Assembly: GCF_004923315.1 (NCBI RefSeq)
Contig: NZ_CP039648.1
Span: 791,325 to 855,324, forward strand
Source: Azospirillum sp. TSA2s
GTDB taxonomy: Bacteria; Pseudomonadota; Alphaproteobacteria; Azospirillales; Azospirillaceae
Direction: 5' to 3'
DNA length: 64,000 nucleotides
Of the stretch, positions 8,021-15,637 are shown in pieces. Below the pieces are notes generated by a model that was not told the DNA's origin, did no database searches, and was given only the letters and a program-made list of their open reading frames with translations. Numbering within the stretch: the first letter of the stretch is position 1; each line of letters starts with the position of its first letter. The position numbers were made by a program, and so were the translations under genes.

Positions 8021-8847
8021 TGACCGCCGTTTCCCAAACCGCCACCCCGTCGCGCTCCACGACCGCCGGCGATGCCGTGCCGATGGTCTCGATCCGCGGC
8101 GTCGGCAAGAGCTTCGGCACCAACGAGGTGCTGCGCGACATCGACCTGACTGTCAACAAGTCGGAGGTCGTCTGCCTGATCGGCCCCAGTGGATCGGGCA
8201 AGAGCACGCTTCTGCGCTGCATCAACTTCCTGGAGGTCTACGACCGCGGCGAGATCCGCATCGAAGGCACGCTGGTCGGCTACACCGAGGACGCGCCGCG
8301 CCGCCGCCTGTCGAACCGCGACCTGCGCAGCCTGCGCCGCAACGTCGGCATGGTGTTCCAGCAGTTCAACCTGTGGCCCCACATGACCGCGCTGGAGAAT
8401 GTGGCTGAAGCCCTGGTGCAGGTCCGCGGCATGGACAAGGCGTCGGCTGCAGCCCACGCCGGCCGGATGCTGGACCGGGTCGGACTGGCCGCCAAGGCCG
8501 ACAGCTATCCCGCCCGCCTGTCGGGTGGCCAGCAGCAGCGCGTCGCCATCGCGCGCGTCATCGCGATGGAACCCCACCTGATGCTGTTCGACGAGCCGAC
8601 CTCGGCGCTCGACCCCGAACTGGTGGGCGAGGTGCTGCAGGTGATGCGCGATCTGGCGGCCGACGGCATGACCATGGTGGTGGTGACCCACGAAATGGGC
8701 TTCGCCGCCAACGTCGCCGACAAGGTGGCCTTCCTCGACCGTGGCCGCATCGCCGCCTTCGGCACCCCGCGCGAGGTCTTCCACGAATCCACCGAACCGC
8801 GGGTGCAGCAGTTCCTGCAGACTTACCATGAGCGGAACAGCTTCTGA
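8017..8847 (+). CDS. Polar amino-acid ABC transporter ATP-binding protein (HisP/GlnQ family)
   Basis: This ATPase energises the importer. Walker A is GPSGSGKST, the Q-loop is VFQQFNLWPHMTALENV, the signature is LSGGQQQRVAIARVIAM and Walker B is LMLFDEPTSALDPE. The switch histidine is in VVVTHEMGFA. The ending REVFHESTEPRVQQFLQTYHER is typical of the PAAT subfamily. The N-terminal 25 residues (Ser/Thr-rich) are longer than in close relatives; a start around 8083 is possible, but the ATGA overlap favours 8017. It is the last gene of the operon, followed by a hairpin. Confidence 0.93.
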   Translation: MMTAVSQTATPSRSTTAGDAVPMVSIRGVGKSFGTNEVLRDIDLTVNKSEVVCLIGPSGSGKSTLLRCINFLEVYDRGEIRIEGTLVGYTEDAPRRRLSNRDLRSLRRNVGMVFQQFNLWPHMTALENVAEALVQVRGMDKASAAAHAGRMLDRVGLAAKADSYPARLSGGQQQRVAIARVIAMEPHLMLFDEPTSALDPELVGEVLQVMRDLAADGMTMVVVTHEMGFAANVADKVAFLDRGRIAAFGTPREVFHESTEPRVQQFLQTYHERNSF

Positions 8848-8867
8848 TCGGCGTTCACAATTGAGGA

Positions 8868-8894
8868 AAGGCCGCCCACAAGGGGGGCGGCCTT
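8868..8894. terminator. Hairpin between ABC operon and yoeB
   Basis: AAGGCCGCCC (8868-8877) and GGGCGGCCTT (8885-8894) form a perfect 10-bp stem with a 7-nt loop. It lies between the convergent ATPase and yoeB genes and should end both. The AA/TT at the stem ends supply only short U-runs. Confidence 0.6.
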
Positions 8895-8903
8895 CATGGC
8901 GGC

Positions 8904-9170
8904 TCAGTAATGATACCGGCAGGCCAGGATTTCGAGTGCCTGGGCGTCGCCGCTTCCGGTCAACCGATAGACCAACCGATGTTCGCCCGTGATCCGGCGC
9001 GACCACCAGCCTGCAAGCCCTTCCTTCAACGGTTCAGGTTTGCCCAGCCCTGAAAACGGGTTCCGTTCCGTATCGCGAATGAGGTCGTTGACCTTCTTCA
9101 ACACGGCCCTGTCGTTCTTCTGCCAGTATAAGTAATCCTCCCAAGCGCCGTCAGTCCAAACCTTCTTCAT
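8904..9170 (-). CDS. yoeB: YoeB/Txe-family mRNA interferase toxin
   Basis: This is the toxin of a type II toxin-antitoxin module and cleaves mRNA on the ribosome when free of YefM. The 88 residues fit the family. The hallmark segments are all present: WEDYLYWQKND near the start, KPEPLKEGLAGWWSRRITGEHRLVYR in the middle (catalytic Glu and Arg), and a C-terminal CRYHY containing the general acid/base His and terminal Tyr. It overlaps the antitoxin gene by 20 bp, so production is coupled. It appears intact and functional. Confidence 0.95.
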   Translation of the reverse strand: MKKVWTDGAWEDYLYWQKNDRAVLKKVNDLIRDTERNPFSGLGKPEPLKEGLAGWWSRRITGEHRLVYRLTGSGDAQALEILACRYHY

Positions 9171-9417
9171 TCAGAATGTCCCGCTCGATGCCTTTGCCAG
9201 CATCAAGTTGGGCGATGCCCTTGAGCAGCCGCTCCGCGTTCCTGGGGCTTTTCAGGAGATGAAGCGTCTCCATCAGCCCTTCGAACTCTTCCTCGGAAAT
9301 CATCACCACCGACCGCCCCTTCTGACGGGTAACGGTTAACGGCGCGCGGCTGTCACAGACCTCGTCCATCACGCTGGCAAGATTGTTTCTGAGATCTGTG
9401 TAGTTGATGTGACCCAT
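9151..9417 (-). CDS. yefM: YefM/Phd-family antitoxin
   Basis: This is the antitoxin and autorepressor partner of YoeB. The N-terminal fold (INYTDLRNNLASVMDEVCDSRAPLTVTRQKGRSVVMISEEEFEGLMETLHLL) is the Phd/YefM DNA-binding dimer. The C-terminal RNAERLLKGIAQLDAGKGIER is the toxin-neutralising region. The frame is open to 9510, but the extra 31 residues are unlike YefM, whereas MGHINYTDLR is the standard beginning, so I chose the ATG at 9417 (88 residues). Two TGTACA-like operator cores lie 75-92 bp upstream. Confidence 0.93.
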   Translation of the reverse strand: MGHINYTDLRNNLASVMDEVCDSRAPLTVTRQKGRSVVMISEEEFEGLMETLHLLKSPRNAERLLKGIAQLDAGKGIERDILNEEGLD

Positions 9418-9487
9418 TTCAGGTGCCTGTCTGACATGATGGGTGATGCGGGTTTCCTCTTGATGGGGGTTGATCCCGTCGACTTCT

Positions 9488-9522
9488 TTTATGTACAGAA
9501 AAATGGACATAAATCAAGTCCG
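9488..9522 (-). promoter_or_regulatory. yefM-yoeB promoter and paired TGTACA operator
   Basis: TGTACA (9492-9497) and TGGACA (9504-9509) have centres exactly 12 bp apart. This is the same core hexamer and spacing known for the long and short palindromes bound by YefM-YoeB in E. coli. On the minus strand a TTGATT -35 (around 9515) and a CATAAA-like -10 overlap these cores, so bound complex would block RNA polymerase. The second core has one mismatch. Confidence 0.6.
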
Positions 9523-9624
9523 AGCCGCCGCACCCAAGCTGCCCCCTGGCACCCCGCCCGCAAACCGGCTAAGAACCTTTCGCACGCGCAACAGAACTGC
9601 AACGCGAAAGCCCCGCGCCCGTCG

Positions 9625-10299
9625 ATGATCGAACTCCGGTCCGTCACCCACGCCTATGGCGACCGCCCCGTCCTGCACGACCTGTCGCTGCGGCTGGCGG
9701 AACGGCGCATCGCCATTCTCGGCGGCAACGGCTCGGGCAAGAGCACTCTGGCGCGGCTGTTGAACGGCTTGATCCTGCCGACCGCCGGCACCGTCGCCGT
9801 CGACGGGCTGGACACCCGTAGCGACGGGCGCGCCGTGCGCCAGCGGGTCGGCTTCGTCTTTCAGAATCCCGACACCCAGATTGTCTATCCGACGGTCGAA
9901 GAGGACATCGCCTTCGGGTTGAAGGCGCGCAAGCTGCCGAAGGACGAGATCGCCCGCCGCGTTGCCGGGGCGCTGGAGCGCTACGGCCTCGACCGCTACC
10001 GCCACCAGCCGGCCCACCAGATGAGCGGTGGCGAGAAGCAACTGCTCGCCATCGCCGGGGTGCTGGTGCTGGAACCGGCCTATGTGATCTTCGACGAGCC
10101 GACCACCCTGCTCGACCTGCGCAACCGCCGCAAGGTGATCGAGTTGCTGCGCGGGCTGCCGCAGACGGTGATCGTCGTCACCCACGACCTGGACATGGTC
10201 AGGGACTTCGACCGGGCGCTGGTGCTTGAGGATGGCCGCGTCGTCGCCGACGGTCCTCCGGCGGAGGCCGTGCCGGCCTACATCGAGCGGCTCGGCTGA
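9625..10299 (+). CDS. bioM: BioM, ECF biotin transporter ATPase
   Basis: This is the A-component of the energy-coupling-factor biotin importer BioMNY. It has Walker A (GGNGSGKST), Q-loop (VFQNPDTQIVYPTVEEDIAFG, with the ECF-type NPDxQ), signature (MSGGEKQLLAIAGV), Walker B (YVIFDEPTTLLD) and switch His (VVTHDLDMV). The open frame starts at 9409, but the first residues resembling an ATPase are MIELRSVTHAYGD, so I chose the ATG at 9625 (224 residues). The following bioN and bioY genes decide the specificity. No BioR-type box (TTATNNATAA) was found upstream, so regulation is unknown. Confidence 0.93.
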   Translation: MIELRSVTHAYGDRPVLHDLSLRLAERRIAILGGNGSGKSTLARLLNGLILPTAGTVAVDGLDTRSDGRAVRQRVGFVFQNPDTQIVYPTVEEDIAFGLKARKLPKDEIARRVAGALERYGLDRYRHQPAHQMSGGEKQLLAIAGVLVLEPAYVIFDEPTTLLDLRNRRKVIELLRGLPQTVIVVTHDLDMVRDFDRALVLEDGRVVADGPPAEAVPAYIERLG

Positions 10300-10934
10300 T
10301 GCTGGGACTCTACCTGCATCGGGAGTCGGTCATCCACCGCCTGCCGGCGGGGGTGAAGCTGGGCGGGCTGCTGCTGGTGACGGTGGCGGTGCTGGCTCTG
10401 CCCGGTGCCTGGGGAGCGCTCGCCGCCGGTCTGATCGGCACCGCCGTGCTTGTCGCGGCAAAGCTGCCCACCGGACGGGTGCTTGCGGAGTTGCGGGCGC
10501 CGGTCATCATGCTGACCCTGCTGTTCGGCTTCCAGGCCCTGCTGGCCGGCGGCGGCTGGGAGGAAACGGCCGTCGCCGTCGCCCGCTTCGCCGCTCTGAT
10601 CCTGCTGGCGACGCTGGTCACGCTGACCACCCGCGTCATGGATATGGTCGATTTGTTCGAGCGGCTGTTCGGCCTGCTGCGCCCGGTCGGGGTCAATCCG
10701 GCGAAGATGGCGCTGATGCTGGCCTTGACCATCCGCTTCATCCCGCTGCTTGGCGAGCAGGTGCGCGAGGTGCGGATGGCCCAGCGCGCCCGCGGCGTGG
10801 AACGCAACATAGCCGCCTTGTTCGTTCCGCTGCTGGTCAAGATCCTCACCATGGCCGATGATCTGACCGCCGCACTGGAAGCGCGCGGCTACGACCCGGC
10901 CGATACCGGGACCAAAAACAGCACTCAACGATAA
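10299..10934 (+). CDS. bioN: BioN, ECF biotin transporter transmembrane (T) component
   Basis: This is the energy-coupling membrane subunit that links the BioM ATPase to the biotin-binding BioY. The 211 residues contain several hydrophobic spans (LGGLLLVTVAVLAL, LILLATLVTLTTRVMDMV). The cytoplasmic coupling helices carry the two diagnostic Ala-Arg-Gly motifs, QRARGVERN and LEARGYDP. The start codon shares one base with the bioM stop (TGATG), which indicates translational coupling. The C-terminus (DPADTGTKNSTQR) is a short polar tail. Confidence 0.92.
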   Translation: MLGLYLHRESVIHRLPAGVKLGGLLLVTVAVLALPGAWGALAAGLIGTAVLVAAKLPTGRVLAELRAPVIMLTLLFGFQALLAGGGWEETAVAVARFAALILLATLVTLTTRVMDMVDLFERLFGLLRPVGVNPAKMALMLALTIRFIPLLGEQVREVRMAQRARGVERNIAALFVPLLVKILTMADDLTAALEARGYDPADTGTKNSTQR

Positions 10935-10961
10935 AGACACCAGCCGAAGGAAGCGTCCGCC

Positions 10962-11510
10962 ATGTTGTCCACTCGCGACCTCGTCCTCTGCGCCCTGTTC
11001 GCCGCCCTGCTGGGCGGGCTTGGCATGGCGCCGCCGATCCCGCTCGGCTTCCTGCCGGTTCCGATCACCGCGCAGACGCTGGGTATCATGCTGGCCGGCA
11101 CCATCCTGGGCGCCAAGCGCGGCGGCATCGCCGCCCTGCTGTTCGTGCTGCTGGTCGCCGCCGGACTGCCCCTGCTGGCTGGCGGGCGCGGCGGCATCGG
11201 CGTGCTGATGGGGCCGACCGGCGGCTTCGTGCTGTCCTTTCCAGTGGCCGCCTTCGTCACCGGCTGGCTGGCCGAGCGTTTCGCCACCAACGCGAACCCG
11301 ATCCGCCTGTTCACGGTCAGCGTCCTCGGCGGCATCCTGGTCGTCTATGCCGGCGGCATTCCCTGGCTGTGGCTGGTTGCCGGCCTGCCGATCGAGAAGG
11401 CGGTCTTCGGATCGCTGGCCTTCGTACCGGGCGACCTGATCAAGGCCGGCGTCGCCGCCGTCGCCGCCTCGGGCGTCCGCCGCGCCGGCATCCTGCCGAT
11501 CCATGCCTGA
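10962..11510 (+). CDS. bioY: BioY, biotin-binding S component
   Basis: BioY is the substrate-capture membrane protein of the ECF biotin transporter. The family pattern is clear. LPVPITAQTLGIMLAGTILGAKRGG is followed by LLLVAAGLPLLAGGRGGIGVLMGPTGGFVLSFPVAAFVTGWLAER, the GPTGGY-type biotin-binding loop. The C-terminal half ends in FVPGDLIKAGVAA, also typical (PGDLIK). The 182 residues form about six helices. GAAGGAAG lies upstream of the ATG. Its stop overlaps the CoA-ligase start by 8 bp, so the transporter is coupled to the downstream metabolic genes. Confidence 0.95.
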   Translation: MLSTRDLVLCALFAALLGGLGMAPPIPLGFLPVPITAQTLGIMLAGTILGAKRGGIAALLFVLLVAAGLPLLAGGRGGIGVLMGPTGGFVLSFPVAAFVTGWLAERFATNANPIRLFTVSVLGGILVVYAGGIPWLWLVAGLPIEKAVFGSLAFVPGDLIKAGVAAVAASGVRRAGILPIHA

Positions 11511-13002
11511 TCGAATGGCGACTGACCGACCGTCTATGGCCGGCGGCTATACCGGGGCAGACAATCTCGCCCGCCCCTTCGCAACGGCCAGCGGGCGGGC
11601 GCCCGCCCATCCGGCGCTGGTCTTCGGTGACGAGGTGGTGTCCAACGGCACCCTGCTCGACCAAGTGCGGCGGGTGGGGGCCGGGGTGTCAGCCCTGCGC
11701 CGGGACGGTGCGCCGCCGCGTGTGGCGCTCAGCCTCGGCAACCGGGCGGAGTTGCCGGCGCTGTTCTTCGGCATCGTCGCGGCCGGCGGGATCGTCGGAC
11801 TGTTCGACCCGAAATGGAGCGCCACGCAGACCGCCGCAGCCCTCGACACCTTCCGCCCCGACCTGCACCTGAGGACGGACACCGTCTCCGACTGGATCGC
11901 CAAACAAGCGGCGGGCTGGAGCATCCCCGCGGTCGACCCGAAAACGCCCTTCCTGGTCGGCTTCACCTCCGGCACCACCGGGCGGCCGAAGGCCTTCATC
12001 CGCCACCAGGGCTCCTGGCTGGCGACGCTGGAGGCGAGCCGGGTGGAGTTCGGCATCGGACCCGATGATGTCGTCCTGGTGCCGGGACCGCTGGTCCATG
12101 GCCTCGGCCTCTATGGCGCGGTGGAGGGGCTGTCGGCCGGCGCCACGGTGCGGGTACAGCCGAAGTTCGATGCCAGCGATGCGGCGATGCAGTTGGCGAC
12201 CTGCGGCGTCACCACGCTGGTGCTGGTGCCGACGATGCTGGTCGGCATCCTCGACGCCGCGGAACGCGACGGCCGGCATTTTCCCGCCCTGCGCCGGGTG
12301 GTCTGTTCCGGCGCCAAGCTCGCCCCCGCGGTGCATGACCGGCTGTCCGCGCTCTGCCCGGATGCCGCTGTGCTGGAATATTACGGCGCGTCGGAGTTGA
12401 GCTTCGTCAGCCTGCGCTCGTCGCGCGAAGGCGCCCCCGCCGACAGCGTCGGCCGCCCCTTCCATGGGGTGGAGTTGAGCCTGCGCGGCGATGACGGCCA
12501 TCCGGTGGAGCGCGGCCTACCCGGCACCGTCTGGGTGCGCAGCGGCATGCTGAGCGACGGCTATCTCGGCACCACCGACGGCGCCGGCTATCGCGAGCAG
12601 GACGGCTGGGGCACGGTCGGCGACTATGGCTGGATCGACGGCGAGGGCTGGCTCCGGCTGGTCGGCCGGGCCGGCGACATGATCATCACCGGCGGCCTGA
12701 ACGTCTACCCGGCGGAGGTCGAAGCGGCCCTGCGCGCCCATCCTGCGGTGGCGGAGGCGGTGGTGTTCGGCCTGCCCGATCCCTATTGGGGCGACGCCCT
12801 GTCCGCCGTCGTCTGGTGGCGCGGCGCGGCGCGCGCCTCGCTGACCGAGTTGCGCGGCTGGTGTCAGGAGCGGCTTGAGGCCTACAAGGCGCCACGACGG
12901 GTCTTCGCGGCGGCCGACATGCCCCTGACCGGCAGCGGCAAGATCGCCCGCGCCGATGTTCGTGAGCGGGCAAGAGCCGAGGGGCTGGAGGTGGTGGAAT
13001 GA
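11503..13002 (+). CDS. AMP-forming acyl-CoA ligase linked to biotin transport
   Basis: This is an ANL-superfamily acyl-CoA synthetase (499 residues). It would activate a carboxylic acid to its acyl-AMP and then acyl-CoA. Visible motifs are the P-loop-like VGFTSGTTGRPKAFIRHQGSW (A3; FIRH replaces the commoner VLSH), YYGASELSF (A5), VGDYGWIDGEGWLRLVGRAGDMIITGGLNVYPAEVE (A7-A8 hinge) and LTGSGKIARADV (A10 with catalytic Lys). The enzyme should therefore be active. The substrate is unknown. Its tight coupling to bioY suggests a biotin-related or dicarboxylic acid (biotin side chain, pimelate), but this is inference. It starts inside bioY and ends in an ATGA overlap with the thiolase gene. ATGs at 11515 and 11536 are alternative starts. 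Confidence 0.9.
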   Translation: MPDRMATDRPSMAGGYTGADNLARPFATASGRAPAHPALVFGDEVVSNGTLLDQVRRVGAGVSALRRDGAPPRVALSLGNRAELPALFFGIVAAGGIVGLFDPKWSATQTAAALDTFRPDLHLRTDTVSDWIAKQAAGWSIPAVDPKTPFLVGFTSGTTGRPKAFIRHQGSWLATLEASRVEFGIGPDDVVLVPGPLVHGLGLYGAVEGLSAGATVRVQPKFDASDAAMQLATCGVTTLVLVPTMLVGILDAAERDGRHFPALRRVVCSGAKLAPAVHDRLSALCPDAAVLEYYGASELSFVSLRSSREGAPADSVGRPFHGVELSLRGDDGHPVERGLPGTVWVRSGMLSDGYLGTTDGAGYREQDGWGTVGDYGWIDGEGWLRLVGRAGDMIITGGLNVYPAEVEAALRAHPAVAEAVVFGLPDPYWGDALSAVVWWRGAARASLTELRGWCQERLEAYKAPRRVFAAADMPLTGSGKIARADVRERARAEGLEVVE

Positions 13003-14168
13003 GCAACCGCCCGATCATCGTCGCCGCACGCCGTACGCCCGTCGGCCGCATCGGCGGCAGCTTGCGCGAGCTTCCCGTCGAGGACCTCGCCGCCCCGGTC
13101 ATTCGTGCCGTGCTGGCCGACGCCGCCATCGACCCGGCGGAGGTGGACGAGGTGCTGCTGGGCAACGCGGTCGGTCCCGGCGGCAATGTCGCGCGGCTGT
13201 CGGCGCTGGCCGCCGGCCTGCCGGTTTCGGTGCCCGGCGTCACGGTGGACCGGCAGTGCGGATCGGGGCTGGAGGCGGTCAACCTTGCCGCCCGGCTGGT
13301 GCAGTCCGGCGCCTGCGACGTCGTACTCGCCGGCGGGGTGGAGAGCACCAGCACCGCCCCCTGGCGCGTCGCCAAGCCGTCCAGCCTCTACCGCAGCCCG
13401 ACCTTCTACGACCGCGCCCGCTTCGCCCCCGACGAGATCGGCGACCCTTCGATGATCGAAGCGGCGGAGAACGTCGCCGCCGCCCACGGCATCGACCGCG
13501 CCCGCCAGGACCGCTACGCGCTGGACAGCCACCGCAAGGCCGTAGTCGCACAAGCCGCCGGACGGTTCGACCGCGAGATCGTGCCGCTCACCCTGCGTGA
13601 TGGCCGCATCATCGACCGCGACGAGTGCCCGCGCGCCGACACCAGCCTCGACCGGCTGACGGCCCTGCGCCCCATCCTGCGGCCGGACGGCACCGTGACC
13701 GCCGGCAACGCCTGCCCGGTCAATGACGGCGCCGCCGTGGTTGCCGTGGTGTCGGAGCGGAAGTTCCGCGCGCTCGGCCTGCCCCGCGGCTTGGCGGTGG
13801 TCGACAGCACGGCGGCAGGGGTGGACCCCAAGCTGCTGGGCACCGGCCCGATCCCGGCGGTGACGAAACTGCTGGCCCGCAATCCCGGCCTGTCCGTCGC
13901 CGACATCGACCTCGTCGAGTTCAACGAGGCCTTCGCCGCCCAGGTGCTGGCCAGCCTCGACGCCCTCGGCATCGACCCGGCGCGCGTGTCGGTCGGCGGC
14001 GGCGCGCTGGCGCTCGGCCATCCCTATGGCGCGTCGGGGGCCATCCTGGTGACGCGCCTGTTCACCGAGCTGCTGTTCCCGGCAGCGGGCACCACGCCCC
14101 GCCGGGGGCTCGCGACGCTCGGCATCGGCGGCGGGCTGGGGCTCGCCACACTTCTGGAGCCAGTTTGA
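12999..14168 (+). CDS. Thiolase-superfamily acetyl-CoA acyltransferase lacking the second catalytic Cys
   Basis: This is a 389-residue thiolase. The nucleophile is in VDRQCGSGLEAV (Cys87). Also visible are the FNEAFAAQ motif and the oxyanion/catalytic His in GGGALALGHPYGASG (His341). The C-terminal motif is normally C-(I/V)-G-G-G-x-G; here it reads ATLGIGGGLG, so the cysteine that acts as general base/acid is glycine (Gly375, codon GGC at 14121-14123). The rest of the core is well kept, so it is not a decayed gene. It may work as a slow or specialised Claisen/thiolytic enzyme, or need another base. The ATGA start overlap with the CoA ligase and the zero-gap link to the MFS gene place it in the bioMNY transcript. 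Confidence 0.9.
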   Translation: MSNRPIIVAARRTPVGRIGGSLRELPVEDLAAPVIRAVLADAAIDPAEVDEVLLGNAVGPGGNVARLSALAAGLPVSVPGVTVDRQCGSGLEAVNLAARLVQSGACDVVLAGGVESTSTAPWRVAKPSSLYRSPTFYDRARFAPDEIGDPSMIEAAENVAAAHGIDRARQDRYALDSHRKAVVAQAAGRFDREIVPLTLRDGRIIDRDECPRADTSLDRLTALRPILRPDGTVTAGNACPVNDGAAVVAVVSERKFRALGLPRGLAVVDSTAAGVDPKLLGTGPIPAVTKLLARNPGLSVADIDLVEFNEAFAAQVLASLDALGIDPARVSVGGGALALGHPYGASGAILVTRLFTELLFPAAGTTPRRGLATLGIGGGLGLATLLEPV

Positions 14169-15404
14169 ATGACCAGCGCCGCCACGGCCGGGGATAGTTT
14201 CCGGTCGGCCTTCCGTCACCGCGCCTTCGCCCTGTTCTGGAGCGCGCGGGTCTGTTCGATGCTGGCGATCCAGATGCAGGTGGTGGCGGTTGGCTGGCAG
14301 GTCTATGCCATGACCGGCGACCCGCTCGACCTCGGTCTGGTCGGGCTGTTCCAGTTCCTGCCCACCCTGGCGCTGGTTTTGGTGGCCGGCCATGTGGTCG
14401 ACAACAACGACCGCAAGACGGTGCTGTTCGGCGCCCTGTCGATCGAGATGATCGCCGTGGCCGCCCTGTTCCTGCTGACCATGGCCGGCGGCCTGTCGCC
14501 CCACGCGATCTTCGCCGTGGTGGCGCTGATCGGCCTCGCCAAATCCTTCGAGGGGCCGGCCAACCAGGCGATCCTGTCGGCGACCGTTCCGGTGGAGGAT
14601 TTGCCCAATGCCGTCGCTTGGCAGTCGTCGGGGGTGCAGGTGGCGCAGATCTCCGGTCCGGCGCTGGGCGGGCTGCTCTACATCGCCGGGCCGGCGGCGG
14701 TCTATGGCGTCAGCACGGCGATGCTGGTGCTGTCGGTCCTGCTGATCGCCGCCTGCCGGCCACGCCCCGTCACCATGACCAAGCGCGCCATGAGCCTGAC
14801 CAGCATGCTGGCCGGTGCCGCCTTCATCCGCAGCCGGCCGGAGATCCTGGGCGCCATCTCGCTCGACCTGTTCGCGGTTCTGCTCGGCGGGGCGACGGCG
14901 CTGCTGCCGATCTATGCGCGCGATGTGCTGCATGTCGGGCCGTGGGGGCTCGGCCTGCTGCGCTCGGCCCCGGCGCTGGGGGCGCTCGCAATGGCGATGG
15001 TCATCACCCGCTGGGGCGTGAAGCGCCATGCCGGGCGCTGGATGCTGGTGGCGGTGGCCGGGTTCGGCGTCGCCACCATCGCCTTCGGCCTGTCGGCCGA
15101 TCCGGTGTTGTCCTTCATCGCCCTGTTGGCCGTCGGCGCCACCGATCAGGTCAGCATGTTCGTCCGCCAGACGCTGATCCAGCTCTCCACCCCCGACGAC
15201 ATGCGCGGCCGGGTCGGCGCCGTCACCTCGCTGTTCATCGGCGCCTCCAACCAGTTGGGCGAGTTCGAATCCGGCAGCGTGGCGGCTCTGATCGGCGCGG
15301 TTCCGGCGGTGGTGCTGGGCGGCGTCGGCGCAGTGGGCCTCGCCAGCCTGTGGGCGGTGATGTTCCCGGCCCTGCGGCGGGTGGACCGGCTGTTGGCGCG
15401 GTAG
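14169..15404 (+). CDS. MFS permease of the EntS/TMS (MFS_3) type
   Basis: This is a 411-residue major-facilitator protein with twelve predicted spans. It begins SFRSAFRHRAFALFWSARVCSMLAIQMQVVAVGWQVYAMTGDPLDLGLVGL, which matches the EntS-like exporter group. Other signatures are GHVVDNNDRKTVLFG (loop 2-3), LAKSFEGPANQAILSATVPVEDLPNAVAWQSSGVQVAQISGPALGGLLY and STPDDMRGRVGAVTSLFIGASNQLGEFESG. Members usually export small molecules, including siderophores and drugs, so this may secrete a product of the upstream enzymes. The ATG follows the thiolase stop with no gap. It is the last gene of the unit. Confidence 0.88.
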   Translation: MTSAATAGDSFRSAFRHRAFALFWSARVCSMLAIQMQVVAVGWQVYAMTGDPLDLGLVGLFQFLPTLALVLVAGHVVDNNDRKTVLFGALSIEMIAVAALFLLTMAGGLSPHAIFAVVALIGLAKSFEGPANQAILSATVPVEDLPNAVAWQSSGVQVAQISGPALGGLLYIAGPAAVYGVSTAMLVLSVLLIAACRPRPVTMTKRAMSLTSMLAGAAFIRSRPEILGAISLDLFAVLLGGATALLPIYARDVLHVGPWGLGLLRSAPALGALAMAMVITRWGVKRHAGRWMLVAVAGFGVATIAFGLSADPVLSFIALLAVGATDQVSMFVRQTLIQLSTPDDMRGRVGAVTSLFIGASNQLGEFESGSVAALIGAVPAVVLGGVGAVGLASLWAVMFPALRRVDRLLAR

Positions 15405-15637
15405 ACGCATCCACACGCCGGAAGCGAAATCCACTCGTACACTCTCGACATTCTAAGATTGCGCATTTACCCTTTTGAGCATGCTTTAACGGTCACCGCT
15501 TCCAACCGGTGGCATGAAGGCGACCGTAGAATGGGATCCGCGATGGTGACGCAGGGCACGGCGAAGCCGCCCCTGAAATCAGCTGCTGCAGAGTATCCCA
15601 TCAGCCATACTTCCATCGGATTTCTCGAGGCCCCGGA

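Noticed and set aside
9511..9624. BioR or other biotin operator before bioM
   Set aside because: No TTATNNATAA-type palindrome was found in the gap.
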